NCBI GenBank assembly: GCA_950097015.1
Contig: CATNEN010000032.1
Span: 186,001-250,000, forward strand
Direction of reading: 5' to 3'
Source of the DNA: Macrostomum hystrix
Taxonomy: Eukaryota; Platyhelminthes; Macrostomidae
Length of the DNA: 64,000 bases
Part shown: positions 38,401 to 47,800 of the stretch, one piece after another
Layout of the letters: every line of letters begins with the position of its first letter
How positions within the stretch are numbered: the first letter of the stretch is position 1
Translations under genes and position numbers: made by a program
Notes under the pieces: generated by a model
The model's input: the letters and a program-made list of their open reading frames with translations, nothing else
Databases searched by the model: none
Told to the model about the DNA's origin: nothing

Positions 38401-41332
38401 TGTGACTCATTCGCAATCGGTGGCGGCCATGCTGAAATGCATTAAATTTACTTCAAACAGAGCTGATGTGCGAAACACTGGATTGCGAATGCGGGAGGAT
38501 CACTGTTCTTAAAAAAATATCAAGGGATTAATCCCCTGTTCCGCCCACACCGCATTGTCCATGCTCCCACATAGCTCCCATATGTGCAATGGGGGATTTG
38601 GGAATAAAACGTTTTCAATATTATAGGTGCGAATGTTTTGACAGCCCACATGGCGGCCATAATCCCGAACCCCTTCAAACGGTTCCTCTTCGAGTTTTTG
38701 GTCCGTCGAGGCGGAACAAAGACTATATACTGACCGGCCTAGTAGACAAAGAGCAAATTAAACTGCAAGCTGACGTATCTCTCAGCTGTGGGGGCAGATA
38801 GCTCATTAGATAAGAGATCTGATTGGCAATCCGCTCACTCCAAGTTTTAATTGTCGCACCTCAATAGGCAGTTCAGAGGGAAATCGATCGTTCAAAAATT
38901 GCTGGCTGGCAGATATGTAAACATCACTATAATCGATATCTATTTTAATTCGAGCATTCTAGTTGTAATTCAGGACTTCAGCTGTGTCTAGTGATTTATT
39001 GCCTATCTGATTTTTAGTTTCTGTTTTTGCCGAGTGTCGGTCAAAATCTCCCACACACAGAACACGCACAATCTGGTAGAGTTGCATAACACACAGAAGT
39101 CAACTAGGAAGCATTTATATGGCCCCAGCAGTAGACTAGTTGCTGGGTAAACAATGCACTAGTCATCCTCATTGCTTCATAAAAATGCCGAGAAATAGCT
39201 GTCGATAAAAGGGGTGGGGCATAATGAGGCCTATATTGTAGGGCTGCAATCGGAAGCAAAGCGATCTATAATCGACATGAGCGAAGGTCCCAATATACCA
39301 TTACCAGCAAAATTATGTGAAATCTGTACATATTCTTTCCCCCTAGGCGCCGACTCGAGGCCCATTTACATTAGCTCGCACATTGTCAAGTGGACCCAGC
39401 GGGTCTGCATTGAGTCCATTGTGACGGATCCGACCACCAACGAGGCCGTGGTTCACGTGAGTTTAAATAATAATGATAAAACTCTCATGTAGCCTACTGA
39501 TAGTAGATCAATTGGAATGTTCAAAGAGTGGACAATAATTCAATATATTATCATATTCCTTTCAAGAATAATCCAAGCTTCACCCTGACCGGCCTCCGAT
39601 TCCACTGCCACTATTCGCTGCAAGTCCGAGGCCTCACGGAGACTGGCGACGTTGCTCTGACCTGGAACACCTGCTTCTGCACCGGCAGCTGCAGTCAGAC
39701 TCCGGTGAAGGGCGGCAGCATGCCGCAGTGCCCGAAGGATGGTGAGCAATCTGTCTGAAAGGAAATCGCTTTTAATTCTCATCTCTCCCCTGTCTAATCT
39801 CTCCCCTGTCTAATCTCTCCCCTGTCTAATCTCTCCCCTGTCTAATCTCTCCCCTGTCTAATCTCTCCCCTGTCTAATCTCTCCCCTGTCTAATCTCTCC
39901 GCTGTCTAATCTCTCCCCTGTCTAATCTCTCCCCTGTCTAATCTCTCCCCTGTCTAATCTCTCCCCTGTCTAATCTCACCCCTGTCTAATCTCTCCCCTG
40001 TCTAATCTCTCCCCTGTCTAATCTCTCCCCTGTCTAATATCTCCCCTGTCTAATCTCTCCCCTGTCTAATCTCTCCCCTGTCTAATCTCTCCCCTGTCTA
40101 ATCTCTCCCCTGTCTAATCTCTCCCCTGTCTAATCTCTCCCCTGTCTAATCTCTCCCCTGTCTAATCTCTCCCCTGTCTAATCTCTCCCCTGTCTAATCT
40201 CTCCCCTGTCTAATCTCTCCCCTGTCTAATCTCTCCCCTGTCTAATCTCTCCCCTGTCTAATCTCTCCCCTGTCTAATCTCTCCCCTGTCTAATCTCTCC
40301 CCTGTCTAATCTCTCCCCTGTCTAATCTCTCCCCTGTCTAATCTCTCCCCTGTCTAATCTCTCCCCTGTCTAATCTCTCCCCTGTCTTAACTCTCCCATG
40401 CCTCATCTCTCCCATGCCTCATCTCTCCCATGCCTCATCTCTCAGCCTGCCTCCCCTGAGAGATGAGACTGTCTGTCACTTTCAGTGTTTACTTAAACTA
40501 CAATTATATCAACTGGGAATGTCACAGCCCTGTGTGAAGAGCCCTGTAGTCCCTACTAAGCTATCCGGAGTTAGAATTTTAGACCAATGAACACTGTGCC
40601 GCCACTGGCTGTACACCTGGCTCAACAGAAAAGTACACGCAGTTCTCGTGCTAGCTAGGCTATTTTTAAAGAATGTGGCTAAAACAGTCCATTCCGTCCA
40701 TCCCTGCCCGCCAATCAGAAGAGCCGCAGCCTCCGGGCTCGGTGCAGATCGGCGTCCTGCGCTGGGAGCCACAGCACCAGCAGCCACAGTACCTGCAGCA
40801 GCAGCAGCAGCAGCAGGGACGGCAGCCAGTCGATAAGCAACAACAGCAGCGGCATTTCGCCGCCAGGCTCACCTGGAAGTCGCCATTGTCGCCAACTGCC
40901 GACGCTGTCCGCGGCTACCGGGTCACCTGGGCGCCGCGCGTCTTCGAGGACGTCAATCCGGCTGCGTACGGCTTCAAATCCGGCATGCGGCCGCGCATGG
41001 ACACTGCGGAATTGGACACCCGGGTCCTGGACGCCAGCCAGAGTGAATGCCTTCTGCCCAACCTGCGCCCGGGTCTGCTCTACATTGTCCGCCTGCAGGC
41101 CATCACTGACTTCGGTGACAGCCGTCCGTACACGCTGCGCTTTGTCACTCCCACTGAATCGCAATCTGTCGCTGGCTGGCAGCAGCAGCAGCAGCAGCAG
41201 TTTGACTCGGAGGATTCACTGCAAAAGTACATCCACCTGACGGCCAGTCCCTCAGCTTCCGCCATCGGTTGGCGCGGTGTACTTTTGTGCCTCTGCGCCA
41301 CCCTGGCTGCCAGAATCTGCAGCCTCTTATAA
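21001..41332 (+). CDS. ANOS1: Anosmin-1 (Kallmann syndrome protein 1), 12 exons
   Basis: Exons 21001-21156, 25634-25756, 29737-29808, 30186-30453, 31247-31719, 32646-32717, 32806-32862, 32971-33088, 37125-37262, 39347-39456, 39567-39741, 40719-41332 join in phase to about 791 aa (human 680). A signal peptide (LLLIAAAMAANLLG) precedes the Cys box (ECIAGC, CSHTC, TCQAFCQ, ACQSSC), whose spacing follows human anosmin. A WAP core (about 143-190, GHCPST..MKCCPKAACG) and four fibronectin III domains follow: GRWYQFRLAAVSARGHRGY (exon 5), exons 6-8, exons 9-11 with CHYSLQVRGL, and exon 12 with NLRPGLLYIVRLQAI. Anosmin-1 is an extracellular heparan-sulphate-binding protein that modulates FGF receptor signalling and neuron migration. 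Here the C-terminus is a hydrophobic tail (GVLLCLCATLAARICSLL) instead of the human basic His-rich tail, suggesting a GPI anchor. Exon 12 carries two polyglutamine tracts. Confidence 0.93.
21245..22170. repeat. 20-bp minisatellite, anosmin-1 intron 1
   Basis: About 46 units of 20 bp: first block gagattaatagagacagtcg, then gggattgatagagactgtcg/ttg. The two sequence classes sit in separate blocks. Confidence 0.97.
22171..24020. other. Anosmin-1 intron 1, unremarkable part
   Basis: Non-coding, AT-rich. The only structure seen is a (CA)n run at 23408-23444. No transposon ends or RNA genes recognised. Confidence 0.5.
23408..23444. repeat. (CA)n microsatellite
   Basis: About 18 CA dinucleotides without interruption. 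Confidence 0.98.
24022..24370. repeat. 14-bp purine-rich minisatellite, anosmin-1 intron 1
   Basis: About 24 nearly perfect units of agagggagagtgac. Very homogeneous, suggesting recent expansion. Confidence 0.98.
25442..25610. repeat. 20-bp minisatellite before anosmin-1 exon 2
   Basis: Eight nearly identical units of ttcataacagtgaacaccag, ending 24 bp before the exon 2 start, so it overlaps the usual branch-point and polypyrimidine region. Confidence 0.98.
25772..26440. repeat. 22-bp purine-rich minisatellite, anosmin-1 intron 2
   Basis: About 29 units of 22 bp (gagatgggagagggaaagag plus ga), beginning about 15 bp after the exon 2 donor. The + strand is almost wholly purine. Confidence 0.98.
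26600..26830 (+). other. GC-rich block in anosmin-1 intron 2
   Basis: A frame from about 26704 reads DEIRAAAKVSRESILIS and LEHVVVKMSGG without stops, after a CTCCCCAG-like acceptor, but it has no cysteines, does not fit anosmin and has no clear donor. Content uncertain: possibly a fossil exon or retrocopy. Confidence 0.2.
26924..26957 (+). repeat. Interstitial (TTAGGG)n tract
   Basis: About five perfect TTAGGG units, the metazoan telomere repeat, in anosmin-1 intron 2. Confidence 0.95.
27315..27760. repeat. 24-bp minisatellite, anosmin-1 intron 2
   Basis: About 18 units of 24 bp, gtctgtagtgtgatattctt followed by cagt. The first units are longer and degenerate, the rest almost identical. The all-open frame reading FFSVCSVI is an artefact. 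Confidence 0.98.
27770..29730. other. Anosmin-1 intron 2, remaining part
   Basis: No feature recognised apart from a run of ten C at about 28077 and a short GT-rich patch near 29505-29525. Confidence 0.5.
29828..30115 (+). mobile_element. tRNA-derived SINE, family B
   Basis: tRNA-like head with A box TGAGTGGCAGAGCGG and B box GAGTTCGATTCC, resembling class II (Ser/Leu) tRNAs, then a body shared with 53698-53999 (caatttacgcc, ttgagggccaacctccaagg, gcagaattg) and a 3' end cagccctcctgcaa followed by a TTATTATTA tail. It begins 20 bp after the anosmin-1 exon 3 donor and ends about 70 bp before exon 4. Confidence 0.85.
30468..31192. repeat. 17-bp minisatellite, anosmin-1 intron 4, two sub-arrays
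   Basis: First about 28 units of gggatcaactgggagat, then about 14 units of gggatcaatcaagagat; a sharp switch occurs near 30960. The array nearly fills the 793-bp intron, reaching to about 55 bp from exon 5. Confidence 0.98.
31737..31925. repeat. 17-bp minisatellite, anosmin-1 intron 5
   Basis: About 11 degenerate units of cctctgacccactgatc, starting about 18 bp after the exon 5 donor. Confidence 0.95.
33180..33470. repeat. Degenerate gatgtacatt repeat
   Basis: Imperfect 10-14-bp units built around gatgtacatt/gtacatttrg in anosmin-1 intron 8, immediately upstream of the Helitron insertion. Confidence 0.7.
33471..33807 (+). mobile_element. Non-autonomous Helitron, copy 1
   Basis: Starts TCTAATATACTAAAAATG after an A and ends CTAG before a T, the Helitron A^T target pattern. 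A perfect 7-bp hairpin GCTACCC-AGA-GGGTAGC (33779-33795) lies 8 nt before the terminal CTAG. The 5' part has cccgaacggctcaaccgatt, a motif I recall from animal Helitron 5' ends. 337 bp, no coding capacity, in anosmin-1 intron 8. Confidence 0.82.
33808..34100 (+). mobile_element. Non-autonomous Helitron, copy 2, head-to-tail, 3' end not seen
   Basis: Begins TCCACTATACTAAAAATG exactly where copy 1 ends, carries a (GGTT)n run, then repeats cccgaacggctcaaccgatt and the gggattaaatattcgaaaaa block of copy 1. Similarity fades after about 34005; no hairpin plus CTRRT is clear, so the end is approximate. Confidence 0.7.
34425..35468. repeat. 23-bp minisatellite, anosmin-1 intron 8
   Basis: About 45 units of 23 bp, atggctaaaccagagtctga plus atc, with clusters of shared variants (agtcaga, agcgtctga) showing segmental duplication within the array. 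Confidence 0.98.
35465..36755. repeat. 18-bp minisatellite with 301-bp higher-order repeat, anosmin-1 intron 8
   Basis: About 70 units of ggggatcattgtcaactg. A block containing the odd unit tcacggggaaacatcaccaa recurs at 35591 and 35892, a 301-bp higher-order period. It abuts the 23-bp array with no spacer. Confidence 0.95.
37530..38140. repeat. 16-bp minisatellite (tctcatctctcccgtg), locus 3, anosmin-1 intron 9
   Basis: About 37 units of tctcatctctcccgtg with variants tctaatctctcccgtg and tctcatctttccagtg; same family as loci at 12.5 and 19.8 kb. Confidence 0.97.
38141..39346. other. Anosmin-1 intron 9, remaining part
   Basis: Nothing recognised. The 38589-38801 ORF lacks supportive splice sites or anosmin similarity. 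Confidence 0.5.
39776..40445. repeat. 16-bp minisatellite (tctaatctctcccctg), locus 4, anosmin-1 intron 11
   Basis: About 41 units of tctaatctctcccctg, extremely homogeneous, ending in a few gcctcatctctcccat units. It differs from the tctcatctctcccgtg family at two positions. It starts about 35 bp after the exon 11 donor. Confidence 0.98.
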
Positions 41333-42330
41333 TCCCATCTCCTTTTACCCCTGGAATTCTAAACCAAGCTATCGGCATTTATTACAATCGTTGGTCACTT
41401 GGAATAACTTGATTGAGCACACTTTAAAATGTTTCACTTTGTGTTCTCATGCGCAAACATTGCAGAAAATTTGATACAAAATGTCCGCTTCTTTGACCAA
41501 CAAAAAGTTTTGATTTCGATGAAATTTCTGGGCATTCAAACTGTGATCAGAAATCCTATCTGCCCTCAAATTATTGTCTTCGTTGCCTCCGTTGCTCAGC
41601 AGTAGAACTCGCAAGCAAACCTACCTGAGGCGATCGCATTGAGAACATGAGAATAGTGCTGTGTGTTCTTGACAATATATTAGCACAGTGTGAATATATG
41701 GCGTTCTTGCTCATTTGTACATTTTTGCTAAAAAAACCTGCGTTCTTTTAAGCTCTCGACTGCATGCTTTTAATGATTATTGCGTATAACTGCTGTTCAA
41801 TTTTCCAATGGAACATTATTGTCGAAATTGTCATTAAAAAACTGTGCAACTGGAGCCTGTCTCCAACTAATGCAAATAAATAAAAAGTAAATTACCGTTT
41901 TGGCGCAAGCAAAATGTGCCACTTGCTTTCTGGCATATTAAAAGCTAAGCAAGAATTTTTTTTCCAAAAAAAACATTTTCGGAAAGCTTTAGAAATAAAA
42001 TGGCCTGTGCGAATAAAAAATGACAGTACTGACGTATAAAGTGTTGGTCACTTTTAAATTGCTCTAAACAATAGAACATATAAAAAACAAATTTTCTATG
42101 GCTTTAACCGATAAAAATTCATGACGTTAATGATACGACTTCATGGAAGACAGAATATAATTATTTTCTATCCTATTCTTTCCTCAATGTACGAATATGA
42201 AAAGCAACCAACAATTGGATTGTCAATATACTCTTTGGTAGAGGTCTTTCGGGTATAGACTTCTGTCCCAGAAGACACACCCCACTTTTTCTGTCACCCC
42301 ATCACATATTTTCTGTCACTCCCACCACTT
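41333..42330. other. Anosmin-1 3' UTR and spacer
   Basis: AT-rich. AATAAA motifs at about 41876-41882 are candidate polyadenylation signals. No other feature seen. Confidence 0.45.
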
Positions 42331-42334
42331 CTCT

Positions 42335-43615
42335 TCTGTGACTCCCACACCACCTATCTGTCACTCTCATACCATCTCTTCAGTTCCTCTCACACCATCT
42401 CTTCAGTTCCTCTCACTCCATCTCTTCAGTTCCTCTCACACCATCTCTTCAGTTCCTCTCACACCATCTCTTCTGCACTTCCTCTCACACCATCTCTTCA
42501 GTTCCTCTCACACCATCTCTTCAGTTCCTCTAACCCTATCTTTCCAGTTCCTCTCACACCATCTCTCCAGTTCCTCTCACCCCATCTCTTCAGTTCTTCA
42601 CACACCATCTCTTCAGTTCCTCTCACACCATCTCTTCAGTTCCTCTCACACCATCTCTTCAGTTCCTCTCACACCATCTCTCCAGTTCCTCTCACACCAT
42701 TTCTCCAGTTCCTCTCACACCATCTCTCCAGTTCCTCTCACCCCATCTCTTCAGTTCCTCTCACCCATCTCTCCAGTTCCTCTCACACCATCTCTCCAGT
42801 TCCTCTCACACCATCTCTTCAGTTCCTCTCACTCCATCTCTTCAGTTCCTCTCACACCATTTCTCCAGTTCCTCTCACACCATCTCTTCAGTTCCTCTCA
42901 CACCATCTCTTCAGTTCCTCTCACACCATCTCTTCAGTTCCTCTCACACCATCTCTTCAGTTCCTCTCACACCATCTCTTCAGTTCCTCTCACTCCATCT
43001 CTTCAGTTCCTCTCACACCATCTCTCCAGTTCCTCTCACCCCATCTCTTCAGTTCCTCTCACCCCATCTCTCCAGTTCCTCTCACACCATCTCTTCAGTT
43101 CCTCTCACACCATCTCTTCAGTTCCTCTCACCCCATCTCTCCAGTTCCTCTCACACCATCTCTCCAGTTCCTCTCACACCATCTCTTCAGTTCCTCTCAC
43201 TCCATCTCTTCAGTTCCTCTCACACCATTTCTCCAGTTCCTCTCACACCATCTCTCCAGTTCCTCTCACCCCATCTCTCCAGTTCCTCTCACCCCATCTC
43301 TTCAGTTCCTCTCACCCCATCTCTTCAGTTCCTCTCACCCCATCTCTCCAGTTCCTCTCACACCATCTCTTCAGTTCCTCTCACCCCATCTCTTCAGTTC
43401 CTCTCACTCCATCTCTTCAGTTCCTCTCACCCCATCTCTTCAGTTCCTCTCACACCATCTCTTCAGTTCCTCTCACACCATCTCTTCAGTTCCTCACACT
43501 CCATCTCTTCAGTTCCTCTCACACCATCTCTTCAGTTCCTCTCACACCATTTCTTCAGTTCCTCTCACACCATCTCTTCAGTTCCTCTCACCCCATTTCT
43601 TCAGTTCCTCTCACA
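42335..43615. repeat. 23-bp minisatellite between anosmin-1 and CCT7
   Basis: About 56 units of 23 bp (ctcacaccatctcttcagtt plus cct) with variants catctctccag and caccccat. The 492-residue ORF through it is an artefact of a stop-free unit. Confidence 0.98.
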
Positions 43616-44560
43616 GTTATCTGTAACGGTATAAGTACGAGTATGAACTCTTCGGCCGATCTGAAAGCCACAATGTGTGACCAAGGACTACTTAACTTAT
43701 ATATGCAGTTCCTAGTGGTCCTTGTGTGTGGACCAGAATCTCACGGACGAGAAGATCAAGGAGATAACGCGCTTAGTAGCCGATCTATTGGGGACGGCGT
43801 GATCGACTTTGATTAATTCGTTTTACGGATGCAACAGTGAACTGGTAATATAGTAAGCTAAATCTACCCAACTCAAAAGCCATCCAGCTCTACCCAAGTT
43901 CTGCCCCTAGCCATAAAGGAACTAAGCAGTGCCATAAAATCTAGCCAAAATGAGTAAGTCGGTAGATGGAAAGCAGCCAGCATACAGACAAGTGTTTCAA
44001 TCCACTCTGGGCGATCCGGCCTTCGGTGCCAATAACCAAAACTGGCCAATAAGCCTACAGTGAGCTGTCCAACACTAATCAGCAGGTTTCATGTCTGATT
44101 TATTATTTATTTCATTTTTTTTCAATCGCAGTAGCTCATGCAGTCAAGTCTATCGGAATAACAATGCTTAGTTTTAGTTTCGTAGAAAAAGCGGGCGGTG
44201 CAAAAGGGTTGGAAACACGGCAGAGGCTGGGATACAGGCCTATTGTATTGTAACTGTTTCTTTTCAATCTTGTTATTCAGAAGCAGCTGAAGCTTGTAGG
44301 AAGTAAAAGGAATCCTAAACTAAGTAGACGGGAGAGTGAGACAGAATTTCAACAATAACAAATGGCAACCGCTTGCGATGCTGCGAAAGCAGAAGCGAAG
44401 AAGAAACAGAAAAACAGAAATATAAAAAGCACAAGGTTTATTACCCACAAAGACGAACGAAGCCCTAATCCCAAACTGGGAAGTTTAGTTTAAAGTCTGG
44501 TTAGTAGAAAAGCAAATTATTCCCCTACGAGTTTGTCAGATCCAAAGCTCAAGGTCAGCA
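43616..44560. other. Spacer between convergent anosmin-1 and CCT7
   Basis: No gene or repeat recognised. It should include the CCT7 3' UTR at its right end. Confidence 0.45.
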
Positions 44561-44562
44561 GC

Positions 44563-47281
44563 TTAGCAAGGCCGGCCCATGCCGCGACCCGGCTTTACCG
44601 GCTTGTTCTCATTGGGCAGAGTGCTGGAGCTGGCCGGGTTCTTGACGGTCTCGTCCACGCTGAGCATGCTGCAGGCGGCCTCGGAGGCGGCAATGATGGC
44701 GTTAGCCTTGACCAGGGCCGGCTCCCAGACGCAGGCGGCGAAATTGTCAGCGACATCTTCGCGTTGAATATCGACGCCGGCCCACAGGTCGCCGTTGGCG
44801 TGCCGATTGCGCAGCTTGTTGAGCACGTAGGTGGCGTCAAAGCCGGCGTTGTCGCACAGCTGGCGCGGGATGAGCTCGAAAGCCTTGGCCATGGCGCCAA
44901 TCAGCAGCTGCTGTTTGTTGGCCACACTGCGCGAGTGCTGGCGCAGGTGGTAGCTCAGCTCCATGTCGATGGCGCCGCCGCCGGCGACGACGGAGTCATT
45001 CTTCCTGGCCCGGCGGACAATCATGATGGCGTCGTGCAGAGATCGCTCGGTCTCCTCCATGAACTGTTCGGCGCCGCCGCGCAGTACAATTGTGCATGTG
45101 CGGGCGCGCGGACAGCCGGTGAACACGTTGTACCGGTCCGCACCGATTTGAACCTCCTCGAATAGTTCGCAGGTGCCCAGAGTGGCGTCGGTCAGGCCGA
45201 AAACGGTCGTGTGAATGCGACCGCCGCAGGCCTTCTGCGTGCGGCGGAGGTCCTCCTCGGGGACGCGGCCGGCGCAGAACATGTCCCGATCGGCGCACCA
45301 CTGGGTGGCCACATCGCCAATTGGCAGCTTAGATAGGACAATTTTAACGCCGGCCTTGTGCAAAGTCACCAGCTTGTCGTACAGAATGTTCCACTCAGTG
45401 TCAACCACCTGGCCAGGTGGAAGGATTAGAGAGGATAAATGCAATACTAAATGACTAGGAAAAGCTAGGAGTTCCCCGCCTGAATGATTAAAATATAGTG
45501 GCGACTCCCCTATTGAAGGACTGAGGGCAGGACGCGATCACTCTCCTGAAGGACTGAGGGTAGGACGCGATCCCCTCCTGAAGGACATAGGGATTGCAGC
45601 TACCCACCTCCTGAAGGCCTGACGACAAGAATCTTTACAAGAGACTTGCTTCATTCCCCTTACTCGCTACTATAAGTAGATATATGACAGACGGCGTTTG
45701 GATCAAAGGTCGATAACAGTAGCCGATATGTATCGAAATAAAAATAAAAATTTTCTAAGCTCACCTTTTGATACTCTTCAACACTCTTGACCCGGACCTC
45801 GGCATTCTCACGTTCGGCCCGCAGCTCCAGCTCAATGTTGAGCAGGGCAATCTTGGGATTGGCGTACTTCTTCGGCTGCATCTCGAATCCGGCGTAGCTG
45901 AAGGTCTTCTTGAAGGCCACTCCGGACACCAGGCGAGTGTCTTCCAAGGCGCCACCCGCGACCTTCTTGATGCCGATCATGTCCAACGGTAGAAGCTCGT
46001 CAAGCAGCATGACAGCATCTACCACCAGCTTGCTAAAGAATTCCTTCTGGTGGGCCACAAGCTTGGAGTTCAGAGCCGTGGTGGCGCACTTTTCTAGGAG
46101 GCCGCGCAGTTGACTGCGTGGGTGGATGGGACATAGAATAATTAACACTCAGAATGTGGCTGAACTGTGAGAATGCATTGTAGGCGAGTGAGTGAGTGAG
46201 TGAGTGAGTGAGTGAGTGAGTGAGTGAGTGAGTGAGTGAGTAGGTGAGTGAGTTAGTGAGTGAGTGAGTGAGTGAGTGAGTGAGTGAGTGAGTAGGTGAG
46301 TGAGTTAGTGAGTGAGTGAGTGAGTGAGTGAGTGAGTGAGTGAGTGAGTGAGTGAGTGAGTGAGTGAGTAGGTGAGTGAGTGAGTTAGTGAGTGAGTGAG
46401 TGAGTGAGTGAGTGAGTGAGTAGGTGAGTGAGTGAGTGAGTTAGTGAGTGAGTGAGTGAGTGAGTGAGTGAGTGAGTGAGTGAGTGAGTAGGTGAGTGAG
46501 TAAGTGATTGAGTGAGTGAGTGTGAGTGAGTGAGTGAGTGAGTGAGTGAGTAGGTGAGTGAGTAAGTGATTGAGTGAGTGAGTGAGTTAGTGAGTGAGTG
46601 AGTGAGTGAGTGAGTGAGTAGGTGAGTGAGTTAGTGAGTTAGTGAGTGAGTGAGTGAGTGAGTGAGTGAGTGAGTGAGTGAGTGAGTAGGTGAGTGAGTG
46701 AGTGATTGAGTGAGTGAGTGAGTGAGTGAGTGTGAGTGAGTAGGCGAGTGAGTGAGTCAGTTAGGAGTCAAAGAGTTTGTTAGTATGCAGTGACAGAGTA
46801 ATTCAGTGATAAAAGCAAGGACTCACACTGGGTCGTCCTTGGCAATCTTGACAGCGATCTCGTTCAAGCGGTCCAGAGCCAGCTCTGTGCCCTTTCGCAG
46901 GGCGTGAATGACCACCCTGGGATGCACGCCCTCCTCCAGGAAAGGCTTCATCTGGCGCAGAAACTCGCAGGCTAGAATCACCACGCTGGTGGTGCCGTCG
47001 CCAACCTGGGCGTCCTGTGATTTGGCAATGTCCACTAAGATGCGAGCAGCCGGGTGTACAACATTGAGCAGCTTCAAAATAGTGGCGCCATCATTGGAGA
47101 TGGTAGCCTTTTTGCGATCGTCAATGATCAGCTTGTCCATGCCGCGCGGTCCCAGCGTGGTGCGAACCGCCTCGGCGATGGCCTGGCAAGCGTTGATGTT
47201 GGAGATGATCTGCGGCAGGCCCTGGGAGGTGTCCGTGCCCTCCTTCAGCAGGATGATTCTAGGCTGCAGTTGCTGGGACAT
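44563..47281 (-). CDS. CCT7: T-complex protein 1 subunit eta (chaperonin CCT7)
   Basis: Three exons, 47281-46827, 46113-45765 and 45408-44563, join in phase to 549 aa (human 543). Group II chaperonin signatures are intact: [42 protein letters not shown] near the N-terminus and [13 protein letters not shown] near the C-terminus. Eta-specific stretches are present: [40 protein letters not shown] and [19 protein letters not shown]. The end GRGMGRPC parallels the human GRGRGRGRPH tail. CCT is the cytosolic hetero-oligomeric ATP-dependent folding chamber for actin, tubulin and others. The second exon begins [15 protein letters not shown] after a GT-split codon. Intron 1 is filled by GTGA microsatellite, intron 2 holds a degenerate minisatellite. 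High GC in coding compared with flanks. Confidence 0.98.
45510..45625. repeat. Degenerate minisatellite, CCT7 intron 2
   Basis: About four units built on cctgaaggactgaggg and gacgcgatc. The core gaaggactgaggg also occurs in the 33-bp SPAG1 intron array at 48.0 kb. Confidence 0.8.
46180..46765. repeat. (GTGA)n microsatellite, CCT7 intron 1
   Basis: About 580 bp of gagt/gtga with regularly spaced taggtgag and ttagtgag variants that recur in blocks, i.e. an emerging higher-order structure. Confidence 0.98.
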
Positions 47282-47800
47282 TTTATTAGTTGCTTGTTGG
47301 TTTGACTCCTTTCGGTCTCCGTTAGTTAGAAAGAATTTTAGATTCAGCTAATAGACAAATGAAAGCTGAAATCAGGGCAGAAAAGATGCATTAGTAAATA
47401 CGTCAATAGTCTATGGCAGAAACTCATATCGCTGTGTTCTCTAAAGAACAAAAAAAAAACGAATTAGAGAAGCCGTAGAAAAGTTTGAAAAACGGTGTAT
47501 TAAAAAACTGATGTATGGTTCAAATATTCAGCTCACGCCAATGGAAAAGCGGAACGGCATAAAAGGACGGAATGAGAGGACGCAACATATGATGATTTTA
47601 ACTTAAATTAATAAAACACTTTTGTCTAATTTAAATACGAGTAGTTGAAGAAAAATCAGAACAAAAAGGCACATTTCAGTCTGTCAATATATTCTTTATA
47701 GTAGTTAACTAACGTTTAAAACAAATCAAGGAGGCAGCTAAAGGAACCAAAATAATTATTACGTAACAATGAGCGTTCATTTAAATAAAATAGCACAGCA
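47282..47800 (-). promoter_or_regulatory. Intergenic region between SPAG1 and CCT7
   Basis: 520 bp between the SPAG1 stop and the CCT7 start, both on the minus strand. It must hold the SPAG1 3' end and the CCT7 promoter or a 5' splice acceptor. No specific element is identified. Confidence 0.4.

Noticed and set aside
38589-38801. Possible extra anosmin-1 exon
   Set aside because: Exons 9 and 10 join in phase without it and it shows no fibronectin III pattern.
42338-43816. 492-codon ORF rich in SSHTISSVPLTPSLQFL
   Set aside because: Translation of the 23-bp minisatellite; no family similarity.
44533-45165. 210-codon plus-strand ORF over CCT7
   Set aside because: Antisense shadow of the GC-rich CCT7 exon 3.
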